Positions 43,601 through 51,515 of a DNA stretch of 64,000 bases are shown here, in pieces. The translations under genes and the position numbers were made by a program. Origin of the DNA: Alicyclobacillus_A sp963788285 (GTDB lineage Bacteria; Bacillota; Bacilli; Alicyclobacillales; Alicyclobacillaceae); assembly GCA_963788285.1 (NCBI GenBank), contig CAWBGB010000012.1, positions 62,001 to 126,000 of the forward strand, in the 5' to 3' direction. The notes beneath the pieces were generated by a model. The model was not told the DNA's origin, did no database searches, and saw only the letters and a program-made list of their open reading frames with translations. Each line of letters starts with the position of its first letter. Position 1 is the first letter of the stretch.

Positions 43601-45159
43601 TCACGACAAAATGCCAAAGTCTCCTGCAACCGCCTACTATTTCGCGGGGAGATAGGAATGAAGCAGGGATGATCCGTGGAAAGTTGCTCTTCGTCTCCAA
43701 TAAGAATAGTGGTATTGCCCATTTCAAGTTCTTTCGACAGTTGATCCACCGTCACCGGTTCCAACATGGTTGTGGCGTATGGATCCTTTTTCAAGCTACG
43801 TACAGAGTACCCGTACCTCCGCCACTCGTCGAAAATGCACTTCCATTCCACATCGATGTCTCGTTTGCATCCAAAGATGGCGACAGGGTGTTTCTCTACC
43901 ACTAGGATTTGCGTGAGAAAGCCTTGACGACGCATTCGACGCTCTTCCATGAGGATTGAGGCCGTGTCAATGCCGAGCTTTGTGATAAACTCACGTGTCC
44001 CGAAAAGGATTTCGTGCCCTTGTATTGAGCCACGTATACCTTCGGATTGACATTCCACGTTAAAAGCAGTATGGAATGTTCGTTGCTCGCGGAGCGCTCT
44101 TTGTACTAAGGTGTTACGCCACGGGTGATTGTCACATTTTTGAACAAGGGATGCTGCGATGGCGGTGACTTTTCCTACGTCGGATTTTTCATTGACGGGG
44201 TGAATCCGCCATTCTGGGTCGTCACCGAGGATCAAGTTTTCGTCGGAAAATACAATATTCTTTGCCGAAGCCAGGGCCGAAAGCCCGTACCGCGTGGAGA
44301 CAAGGAGATGCTTTTCGTGTGCTTCCCGTTCCGCCTGTGCCCACCGGTACTTGTGCGACAAGATGACGGGTCGCGGATTCGCCGCAAGAGCCACACCAAT
44401 CGCCCGCAACGGACTTCGCGTAAGCAATAGGGAAAGTGGTGCCAGCCATAGACTAAGACGACTCATTCGCTGGCTATGATGCTCAATCTCCGGCGGCAAG
44501 TGAGTGTCATCGGGTGCAGACAGTACGTTGTAACGTCTATACATGGCAAAATTGAGCGCCGTAATCACAGATAAGGCAACCAGGTTTTCGCGAACGGCTG
44601 CCATAGCGAGGGTACCGAGTCCAATCCATAGGTCAGGCGATGCCTTGCGGTGATGAAAGAGATGTTCCATACCTCTCCGCAGTGCTGGATAGCCCGCCGC
44701 CACCGTCACGGCAGCGCTTGCCCAAAAAGTAACGGGAGAAGTCGCGAGTACAGAGCGCCCCATGAAAAGACGTTTCAGTGATAGCCCACCAAGCAAAGCT
44801 GATGAGGCCATGGTTGGCACTAGATATGGATTTGTGGTAGAGACCTGTCTACCCTGGTTCACCACCGGGTCATGCAGGACATCGGCCTCGATGGTTGCTG
44901 CCACGGCTTCTCGACCATAGTTATCCGCAACTGTCGCAGTCCAGGAGCGGATGTCTTGAACCACCCGCTCCGACGTAATGAGACTTTCGTCAAAGCAGAT
45001 GAGTGCACGCCCTGTATCGGGATTACACTGGACATCCCTGATTCCGTCGATTTGTTTCAGCATCGCTTGTAGACGATAAGCAAGGATGGCTTCGTTTCGA
45101 AGCCCTTTCACGATGACCCGAAGTCGCCCTGGCAACTGATGTGTAATTTCCACGTCCAT
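40645..45159 (-). CDS. Giant tandem P-type ATPase (degenerate N-terminal half plus active P2-like C-terminal half)
   Basis: 1504 residues. Residues 1-60 (MDVEITHQLPGRLRVIVKGL) form a heavy-metal-associated-like domain. About 90-600 is a second, degenerate ATPase of P1B type. It has membrane helices, but FSDENL (S305-D306) stands where the phosphorylated aspartate motif should be, and the actuator and hinge motifs are lost. About 620-1504 is a complete Ca2+/PMR1-like pump: TGESVPV actuator loop, D923 in DKTGTLT, and TGDGVNDAP. CtpI-type mycobacterial pumps have a similar size. The ATG at 45159 has GAGGGGG upstream. The ion is unknown. Confidence 0.9.
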   Translation of the reverse strand: MDVEITHQLPGRLRVIVKGLRNEAILAYRLQAMLKQIDGIRDVQCNPDTGRALICFDESLITSERVVQDIRSWTATVADNYGREAVAATIEADVLHDPVVNQGRQVSTTNPYLVPTMASSALLGGLSLKRLFMGRSVLATSPVTFWASAAVTVAAGYPALRRGMEHLFHHRKASPDLWIGLGTLAMAAVRENLVALSVITALNFAMYRRYNVLSAPDDTHLPPEIEHHSQRMSRLSLWLAPLSLLLTRSPLRAIGVALAANPRPVILSHKYRWAQAEREAHEKHLLVSTRYGLSALASAKNIVFSDENLILGDDPEWRIHPVNEKSDVGKVTAIAASLVQKCDNHPWRNTLVQRALREQRTFHTAFNVECQSEGIRGSIQGHEILFGTREFITKLGIDTASILMEERRMRRQGFLTQILVVEKHPVAIFGCKRDIDVEWKCIFDEWRRYGYSVRSLKKDPYATTMLEPVTVDQLSKELEMGNTTILIGDEEQLSTDHPCFIPISPRNSRRLQETLAFCRETGQRAQRDVAIVKAWNLAGVGLALAAPVTAPLIALTGDVVAMFLIAAQDLSGRIRARIRDRSDTSHKTVRQECTAGRSTEPFHALDLNELLRKLGSSMSGLTNQQVSERLRIWGANVLASPAPPSPVRIFLNQFKELSMLILLGTAGLSFVMGERFSALCMCGILVINAWVATWQELRSATVIQALKIEDNSQTKVIRDGTDQMVSTKDLVPGDVVLLESGDKVPADIRVIEAWNLEVNEAMLTGESVPVVKDAVLLPTETPMGDRSNSLFMGTVVTRGRCKGVVVATGRSTEIGQLDSLINQREEEPTFLQKRVTQISKRFVVGAIVAAGVVAVAGLLRGIPPVQLLISSVTLAASAIPEGLPLTITVALTAGVLTMSKRRAVIKKLANLESLGRVTVICCDKTGTLTKNEMTVKELVTVRHRIRVTEDAESGQFCLSDQPDVAFRVLDDADTRQLLTIGMLCNNARIGGESTDPTGDPTEAALLTVAEKANLHQDVWKRQREIPFDSATRTMSVICEENQQAHIVCEEGERLQRCTIFSKGAPEEILQKCTYYLAEGEVHPITEEVHRQIREENLRMADEALRVLACAYRNVNDDEDPLQVIDNNLVYVGLMGMMDPPKEGVAASIQEARKLGIKPVMITGDHPFTARAIGAEIGIFQPGDRILTGKELDQLSQEDLDRLIVETSIFARVSPEHKLRIVEAFQRIGEVVAMTGDGVNDAPAIRKADVGIAMGLKGTDITRGTAGIVLLEDHFHSIVDGVKGGRAIIGNIRKAMGCLLAGNLAEVLVTAVSIIIGLPMPLIPLQILLMNILTDAIPAMVLATGPQNDIPEKPYKDVIDRELYRTFATRGCVLGLGAVAVFAAALAAGMALPLAQTMTYASLVVGQLIQTVAWRRYGTAGKASLKKDRVLLTATVGSWLALAATIYVPGLRTVFATVPLGIPHWGMVLAVTGTLTWVSQRCIDWFSNRERSMSPVLRPTCCSSM

Positions 45160-45271
45160 AGGCAACCCCCTCTCAATTACGTTCACATAAGGGTTACTAT
45201 GTACCTCCGGTGTACGTTACATACGCGGGCGGCGGGTGAATGTAAAGGAAATGTATAGAATTTGAAAAGGT

Positions 45272-45293
45272 GGTTTACATATATACGGTAAAC
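45272..45293. promoter_or_regulatory. Candidate operator between the ATPase and the divergent small gene
   Basis: GGTTTAC-N8-GGTAAAC: arms GTTTAC (45273-45278) and GTAAAC (45288-45293), a perfect 6-bp inverted repeat around ATATATACG. It is placed 20 bp before the ribosome binding site of the 101-residue gene and about 115 bp upstream of the ATPase start. It could bind a dimeric regulator. No regulator gene lies next to it. Confidence 0.4.
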
Positions 45294-45313
45294 GATGACA
45301 GGAGGGACTGAAC

Positions 45314-45619
45314 GTGTTTAAAAAAATGAACATTTCCTCACCAATTGGCATCGCACTGATGGCGGCAGGGGTCCTTCTCGCGCTTTCACCCGATGCAAGG
45401 AGAGCCATCCGCCGATGCATGGTCAAAGGTACCGCTGGTGTAATGGATATCGTCGAGCAAGTAGGCGGAGTCACTGCTGGAGCGGTGAAGCAACCAACCG
45501 TTGCGTGGAAATCAGGCCCGCAATTGAACGAACCAGCGCATGACGAGCTGGGTGCCATGACAGATCATCGTACCGAGAAAATCGATGGTACTGAGAAAAT
45601 CGATGACCATTTTGACTAA
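45314..45619 (+). CDS. Small membrane protein with acidic His/Asp tail, divergent from the P-type ATPase (101 aa)
   Basis: N-terminal membrane helix (about 10-26, PIGIALMAAGVLLALSP), a basic stretch (DARRAIRRC), a helix with alternating Gly/Val (GGVTAGAVKQPTVAW) and an acidic, histidine-containing tail ending EKIDDHFD. The layout (one helix, then Asp/His metal-ligand-like tail) recalls PacL metallochaperones of mycobacterial P-type ATPases. AGGAGGG precedes the GTG at 45314. It shares an intergenic region with the ATPase. Confidence 0.7.
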   Translation: MFKKMNISSPIGIALMAAGVLLALSPDARRAIRRCMVKGTAGVMDIVEQVGGVTAGAVKQPTVAWKSGPQLNEPAHDELGAMTDHRTEKIDGTEKIDDHFD

Positions 45620-45641
45620 CGGAGATGCTTACAGTGGACGC

Positions 45642-45905
45642 TTATATTTGTGATGCGTCCACCATGCCATCTCCATACTGCAATTGAAACATCGTTAACT
45701 CTTGTTCAAACACCTCAATCGACTGTTGGAGTTGTTCGAATTGAACCTGCAAGGCAGCAATATCTTTTCCGTATTCGTGAGCTTGCCTGATCTGGAAGTC
45801 TAAACGACCTAATTCCCGCTTTGCTCGTTTCAACAACAGATTTCCAAATTTCAACTCCTTGGCAAAGGCCATAGGATCATTCCGATTGTCAATTTGAAAG
45901 ATCAT
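45642..45905 (-). CDS. Coiled-coil protein (87 aa)
   Basis: Nearly all helical: LKFGNLLLKRAKRELGRLDFQIRQAHEYGKDIAALQVQFEQLQQSIEVFEQELTMFQ gives heptad spacing of Leu/Ile/Phe over two to three long helices. Soluble and acidic at the end. The start is probably ATG at 45905 with AAGGGG upstream; a TTG earlier in frame is possible. It converges on the small membrane gene with a 22-bp gap. No family recognised. Confidence 0.55.
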   Translation of the reverse strand: MIFQIDNRNDPMAFAKELKFGNLLLKRAKRELGRLDFQIRQAHEYGKDIAALQVQFEQLQQSIEVFEQELTMFQLQYGDGMVDASQI

Positions 45906-46017
45906 GCCCCGACTGACCCCTTTGGACAACAGATTTAACTTCTAGGGTCAGTGTTTCACTGATAACGAAAAACATGTAGCTCTGCACATCCGTTATACGA
46001 GGTGGGTATGCCTGAAA

Positions 46018-47154
46018 ACTTAAATACTACGCTGATTGATGGAATTTCCTTACCAGGTAAGGACCAAGATAATCCGATGGTATTATTGGGAACATTCTTC
46101 TCTTTGACACTTTCGTACTAAAATCAAACTGTTTACAGGAGAACCCATACCTAATAAATCTGTTTGGAATAGGCGGTGTTAGAGATTTATTCAAGTCAGG
46201 TTCACGTCGGCTTCATTGTGAACTGCTCACAGTGGCTCAAATTGGACAGTCTGCCATCGGGCTTCGAGCACACAAAGGAATGCTTCCTCTCGGTACATAC
46301 TCTTTCGGCACGGTAACGAGTTCCGACCCGAAAAAAGACATGAGTCGATATCTACAGATCGTTGACAGATTGCCCGAACTCATGAAGAAAGAGAAACAAA
46401 AACTGAAGCTCCTATTGGTTGAACACCAAGTCCACCGGTGGGCCTACCAGTGTTTGGATACATTTTTGGACGGATTTAATGAGAGCCGGTGAATTATTCC
46501 TCAAGTCAGCCTTAAGTTGATTAAGCACTTCATCCCTCGCTGAATCTGGCTACTCATGTGATACTTTTCTGGGTATAGGTGGGAGTAATCAAAAAGTGAT
46601 TGACATGAAATTATTCAGCGGAATTACCTTTCCGTGATGACGAGGTCTCCATCTTTGACGACAAGCTTAGTTTTATCAGCTCACACGTTGACCCATCTGT
46701 TCCTAGGTCACCAATTCAATCGTATCTTGGAAATCGCGGGACTCACTGATGCATTTTTAAAAGCGGGTACAATTGATGTAGACAAGTTACTTCGCCTCAA
46801 GGATAGTTCTGAGTGTAAAGATTTTCGTAGATGGATGTGGACACCATTGACAGAAAAAGTGACGAGGAAATTCGATCCGAATTGAATGGCTTTCGGCAGC
46901 GAATAGCCGAACTACTCCGAACACCGATGGGTAAGCTTGCACGATGGGGAGTGGGCATTGGACTATGGCTCATACCAGCTTGGGGTACGTCCATAGCCGC
47001 TGCCCGAAGGTGCGATAGATATGTTTTTGAATGTATTTCGTCAACAGAATGCTTCCAAGCATTTGTCGGGACTTCGATAGTTGAACGAGGGCACATTTTA
47101 ACAGAAATACCACTCGCAACGTACCTATCAGTATACCGGTCCTTATGTCGCTAA
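46018..47154 (+). pseudogene. Decayed gene(s) of unknown function with one membrane segment
   Basis: A well-started short frame at 46018 (GAGGTGGGT then ATG; PENLNTTLIDGISLPGKDQ) stops after 37 codons. Other coherent pieces follow in changing frames: GMLPLGTYSFGTVTSSDPKKDMSRYLQIV (46232-46492), LTDAFLKAGTIDVDKLLRLKDSSECKDFRRW (to about 46840), then DRKSDEEIRSELNGFRQRIAELL and KLARWGVGIGLWLIPAWGTSIAAA (to 47154). They look like one or two tandem related genes broken by at least three shifts. I do not recognise the family. Confidence 0.45.
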
Positions 47155-47644
47155 ACTACCCATGTGCGCAATAAGGACGAAGATCTCAAATGCATGGTCA
47201 TGCAAAATAAGTGTATAAACAAGCATCAAAGCTGCAAACCAGCCCCCGTTAACGACAGAACACACATTGTATTGATGTTGTTAAACTAACCTGCCGGAAC
47301 AAGCGGTACCTAGCGAAGCCGCTTGCGTCGGTATTGTCTTGTTCGAAAAAACTCCATCAATTTGATGATTTGATTCCCAACGAACTGCACATCTACGTGA
47401 AATTTAATAAATCCATGGCGAGATAAAAGTACAAAAAGCCAGCCTCCGGTCTGGGGCTGGATTTCGCTAGTGATTGCTTCTCAATAACACTTTGCGCTTA
47501 TAACTCAGTTAGCATCCATACTGTTTGTATCAACTAACTATTGAAATTAGATAGCTCTAAAACTATAGTATAGACTATATAAAGTTGATTGAGTGGGTCA
47601 TGATTTCAAGGTCTCTGTTCAGATATTTCATGGGAGGTAACAGG
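47155..47644 (+). other. Leader region of the Nramp-like gene
   Basis: About 490 bp without a gene. Two hairpins: CAAGCGG / CCGCTTG near 47299-47331 and CCAGCC / GGCTGG at 47439-47460 followed by ATTTC. I looked for M-box or yybP-ykoY (Mn) riboswitch core sequences and did not find them. The AT-rich end (TATATAAAG) should carry the promoter. Confidence 0.4.
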
Positions 47645-48904
47645 GTGCAATCGGGCTACAGCGAATCATCCACTTACGCGAAGAAATCGAAATGGAGCAT
47701 TCTTCTGACGTTTCTTGCTGTATTCGGACCTGGAATTATGGTCATGTTGGCAGATACGGACGCGGGAAGCGTGATTACAGCCGCTCAATCAGGTGCGCAA
47801 TGGGGTTACAAAATGATTCTTCCTCAAGTCATCTTGATGCCGATTCTTTATCTCGTTCAGGAAGTAACGGTGCGCTTGGGACTAGCTACGGGAAAAGGAC
47901 ACGGCGAACTGATTCGTGAAAGGTTTGGCTTACCGTGGGCGTTAGTCTCGGTTGTTACACTGTTCGTCGCGTGCGTAGGAGCACTCGTTACTGAGTTCTC
48001 TGGAATCGCGGGCGTGAGTGAATTGTTCGGCATTCCAGGATGGTTGAGCGTAGTTGTCGCGACGGTAGCATTGATTGTGATCGGTCTTTCAGGGAGTTAC
48101 CATCGGGTTGAGCGTATCGGCATTGTCGTCGGGCTCTTTGAGTTATTTTTCATTGTCGCTGCGTTAATGGCTCATCCAAGGACGAGTGAAATAGCACATG
48201 GACTTGCATCCTTTCCGCTAGGTAATCGCAGCTATTTGTTCCTGCTTGCTGCCAACGTTGGAGCCGTCATCATGCCTTGGATGGTCTTTTACCAACAAGG
48301 CGCCGTAATTGATAAAGGACTCGATACGCAACATATTAAGGCTGCGCGACGCGACACCTTGTTTGGTTCCGTGATCACCCAAATCATTATGATTTCGGTT
48401 GTCATCGTTACCGCCGCAACCATCGGGAAGACCAATCCAAATCAACCCTTAAATGACATACAACAGATTGCCCAGGGACTCATTCCGTTTTTGGGCGTAG
48501 CAGGGGCTAAAGTGATCTTTGGACTGGGCATGATTGGTGCGAGTTTTATCGCCGCATTAGTGGTGTCGCTCGCTGGAGCCTGGGGAATCGGAGAAGCCTT
48601 TGGGTTTAACCACAGCCTCAACCATAAGGTTTCGGAGGCAAAATGGTTTTACTTGATATACAGCCTGGCACATATCGGCGGTGCCATTTTGGTCATCGCC
48701 AGTGTCAATCTGGTTCAACTGAACGTCGATGTGGAAGTCATGAACGCGATGTTGCTCCCGGTCGTGCTTGGTTTTCTCTTGGTACTTGAATCCAAAGCAT
48801 TACCCAAGGAATGGAAAATGAAAGGTCTGTATAAATATTTGGTTTGGACGCTGTCTGGAATGGTGATGGCTTTTGGACTCTACATGACATTCACAACTTT
48901 ATAG
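47645..48904 (+). CDS. Nramp-like divalent metal transporter with altered metal-site motifs
   Basis: 419 residues, about eleven membrane helices in the LeuT-type SLC11 fold. Helix 1 reads FGPGIMVMLADTDAGSVITAAQSGAQWGY: D39-A-G-S replaces the canonical metal-binding D-P-G-N. Helix 6 reads NVGAVIMPWMVFYQQ: M-P-W replaces M-P-H. Such changes mark divergent Nramp branches, some of which carry Mg2+ or other ions, so Mn2+/Fe2+ transport should not be assumed. GTG at 47645 has GGGAGG 7 nt upstream; an upstream ATG adds a non-conserved 20-residue start. Confidence 0.85.
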   Translation: MQSGYSESSTYAKKSKWSILLTFLAVFGPGIMVMLADTDAGSVITAAQSGAQWGYKMILPQVILMPILYLVQEVTVRLGLATGKGHGELIRERFGLPWALVSVVTLFVACVGALVTEFSGIAGVSELFGIPGWLSVVVATVALIVIGLSGSYHRVERIGIVVGLFELFFIVAALMAHPRTSEIAHGLASFPLGNRSYLFLLAANVGAVIMPWMVFYQQGAVIDKGLDTQHIKAARRDTLFGSVITQIIMISVVIVTAATIGKTNPNQPLNDIQQIAQGLIPFLGVAGAKVIFGLGMIGASFIAALVVSLAGAWGIGEAFGFNHSLNHKVSEAKWFYLIYSLAHIGGAILVIASVNLVQLNVDVEVMNAMLLPVVLGFLLVLESKALPKEWKMKGLYKYLVWTLSGMVMAFGLYMTFTTL

Positions 48905-49480
48905 ATTTATATCGTTGAAATTGACGCGGAGAAAGGGTTGCGCTATTGATTCAAGAGTGGCTACGAAGCCCATGCTATGCAGGGTGGATTCTTGGGGTGG
49001 ATTAATTTAGGGATTCCTGTCCAACGCCGAGGGGCACATATGCCCATTAATGCCTCATGCACCACGGGTAAAATCCCGTGGTTTTTTATTAAGCGATATT
49101 TCATAAAGCCACATTCCATTGCCACTTTATTAAACTCCCTCGGACATTAGGGTTTTTCTCACGTATGCTCGCTCATTCGCAGGATTTCGTCACCTGGTAT
49201 TAGTGTTAGGAGCCACTTTAAGGATGTAAGATGGACTTTGAGCCGTTAAGAGTGCATACGGAACTAGAAGGCGCCTGCGAATATACAGCATCTTCCACAA
49301 CATATCATATGCTGCACTCTTCTCTCCACATGTTCCTTGGGATTCACACTCCCACATCTCAACGGGTCTGAGCCCTTACAGTCCTTCGTCCCATCTAACC
49401 AAGGTGTGGAGTCCGATTCACGTTAAACTCCCATGAAAATTAAAATCACCATAAAACCTTAAAAAGACAATATTTAATTA
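48905..49480. other. Intergenic region between the Nramp-like gene and an IS
   Basis: About 575 bp. Apart from the terminator at 49062-49088, nothing recognisable: no gene with start and ribosome binding site, and no tRNA-like fold. The end (AT-rich, 49440-49480) is the IS5-type target. Confidence 0.45.
49062..49088 (+). terminator. Terminator downstream of the Nramp-like gene
   Basis: Perfect 7-bp stem CCACGGG / CCCGTGG with loop TAAAAT and T6, 158 nt after the Nramp-like stop. Confidence 0.85.
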
Positions 49481-51087
49481 GGGTCTGCTGAATGGGTCAT
49501 GCATCCGCTGGAATGGGAGACGTGATAGTCTGGAGCAGCCATTCGAGAAAAAGAGTCAAGAAAAGACGGAGGCGTCGCTCCAGGTTCAGTACCAGCAACT
49601 GCATCGCGACAACTGTCTCGCTCGTCGCCTGAAGGCGCGCCCGAATTAGCCCTAGGCCATAGAGGCGCTTGCCTTCGCCGAATTTTCCTTCAACTGCATT
49701 ACGCTCTACTGCGTCCTGCCTCTCTATCTTCCTCTGTTCCGCTCGCTCCGTCTTCGAAGGCCGGCCCAGTGGCGGTCCACTTAAGCGAATACCACGTTCC
49801 TTGCAGTAACGCAGGTTCCCCCGGTTCCGGTAGGCCTTGTCGGCCAGCACGGCCTCTGGATAGTAGCCATAGCGTTTCCGGTAAGCCTCCACCGCCGCCT
49901 GCAGGGTGTGACCTTCATGAAAGCTGTCCCAATTCAACCGTTCTAGTCTTGCGTACCCGTCCACCACACTGATTGCCACTTTTGCGCCGAACTCAATGTT
50001 TGCACGTACCTTGCCACGGACGATAGGACGCACATGGGGTTGCGAGATGCTGACGACCCGATCGTCGATACGCCGCATCCTCCAGCGATACATCTCCTCT
50101 TGCTGGCGATACAGCTCATGAATGACCAACAGTTGACGATATTGCCGAACGCTCAACGCACTAAGTCCGACCTCATCCCTCAGTTTAGTGATGATTCGCA
50201 AGTCACGCGCCACAAACCGCAGTTGCTTTCCGATTGCCTTGCGTAGTGCACGCGGACTTACGCGCCGCTGCTTCGCCACCGCCAGGTACACTTTGTGCGC
50301 CTTCTCCCGATAGGTGCGCGGTTTGCGATTACCTGGCTCACGCACCGCATGTAAAACGTCAATCATCTTCTCCAACTTCTCCCGAGCCTCATTGAGTAAG
50401 GACAGGTCGGTTGGGTAGGCGATGTTCGCCGGGGCACACGTGGCATCGAGCAACAGCTTACCTTGATTCGCAGGCGTCTCCTTATCTGTTGATGGCTTGG
50501 AGGTGGCGTCCACCTCGGGCTGCCCTGGATGTCCATCATCCCGGTCATCAGAATCATCGCTTGCGTCTTTCTCCATCACGATCCATTCATTGACCTGGTT
50601 GATCACGTCCGGACCAAGTCGCTTGCGAAAGTGCGTCATCAGAGAGGGATGAAACGGTGGTTCTTCCTGAAAGCTAGGCAATCCAATGAAGTATTGCAAA
50701 TACGGGTTCTCCGTGATCTGACGAACCGTCTCCCGGTCACTCAGGCCCAAGCGTTCCTGGATGATGAGTGCACCAAGCGCCACACGGACCGAGTATGCCT
50801 TCTGTCCCTTCGTCCAGGATTTGAAACGCTCTCCGTAGTGCTCTTCAACCTTCCACCAGGGAATCATCTGGGCGAGTTTGACCCAGCGGTTCTCCTGATT
50901 CAACTTTCCGCCAAATGGTAGGAAGAAGTCATCCGGCAACAGGATCTGTCGTTCAGTCGGTCGATACATAGGTCCCCTCACGTGCAAGGATTTTGACGGG
51001 TTTCACGAGAAATCCATGCACAAGATTTCTCGATGAAAGGCCAAGAATCCTTGTAGCTACTGGGTTTCTCAATCGATCAGCAGACCC
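49481..51087 (-). mobile_element. IS5-superfamily insertion sequence
   Basis: About 1.6 kb. Inverted repeats GGGTCTGCTGA (49481-49491) and TCAGCAGACCC (51077-51087), each bordered by TAATTA, either a 6-bp duplicated palindromic target or part of longer repeats. It carries a single intact transposase gene. Confidence 0.82.
49497..50969 (-). CDS. IS5-type transposase (IS1478/ISL2-like)
   Basis: 490 residues. N-terminal DUF772 domain (QMIPWWKVEEHYGERF, then ALGALIIQERLGLSDRETV, ITENPYLQYFIGL), an acidic low-complexity linker (KDASDDSDDRDDGHPGQ), first aspartate in GKLLLDATCAPANI, second in EAVLADKAYRNRGN, and the C-terminal ERNAVEGKFGEGKRLYGL with the catalytic glutamate. ATG at 50969 is behind GAGGGG. 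Frame intact, presumably functional. Confidence 0.9.
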   Translation of the reverse strand: MYRPTERQILLPDDFFLPFGGKLNQENRWVKLAQMIPWWKVEEHYGERFKSWTKGQKAYSVRVALGALIIQERLGLSDRETVRQITENPYLQYFIGLPSFQEEPPFHPSLMTHFRKRLGPDVINQVNEWIVMEKDASDDSDDRDDGHPGQPEVDATSKPSTDKETPANQGKLLLDATCAPANIAYPTDLSLLNEAREKLEKMIDVLHAVREPGNRKPRTYREKAHKVYLAVAKQRRVSPRALRKAIGKQLRFVARDLRIITKLRDEVGLSALSVRQYRQLLVIHELYRQQEEMYRWRMRRIDDRVVSISQPHVRPIVRGKVRANIEFGAKVAISVVDGYARLERLNWDSFHEGHTLQAAVEAYRKRYGYYPEAVLADKAYRNRGNLRYCKERGIRLSGPPLGRPSKTERAEQRKIERQDAVERNAVEGKFGEGKRLYGLGLIRARLQATSETVVAMQLLVLNLERRLRLFLTLFLEWLLQTITSPIPADA

Positions 51088-51515
51088 TAATTAGACCCAG
51101 CCGAATGATTTTTTAAAAAAGCTGTGCCTGAAGGAGTTATGAAGTTAATGTGCAAAGTTCTTTCAAGGCTGAAGTAAAAAATGAGGCTGGTGCAACAACC
51201 TGAGTAGGATTAATCTCCCATGAGTGCTTCCCGAACGGGAGCAACAATCTGTGATGCGCCGTGGTCGTTGGAGTCAGACTAACGGATGGGCTCATAGGCA
51301 CCATAGTTCATCGACCTTCCTCTTCCAGCCGTACTAGGAGTATTGACGTATCTAACCATTTTCATCATCTGTGGTGCAGCGCAAGCGCTGCATGCATGAC
51401 TAACGGGTCCATGCCCTAAAGTGCAAGAATCTCGGTACTCTGTGCTTTCTTTGTGAAATCTGCGAATGAGCCAATCTACGTTGGACAGCTATATCTACTG
51501 GGGGTCTACCAGTCG

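Noticed and set aside
45180..45240. Second inverted repeat (GTACCTCCGGTGTAC) upstream of the ATPase
   Set aside because: The arms are short and imperfect; it does not stand out from chance in this base composition.
47155..47644. Possible metal riboswitch before the Nramp-like gene
   Set aside because: The core sequences of the M-box and yybP-ykoY families were looked for and not seen; only two ordinary hairpins are present.
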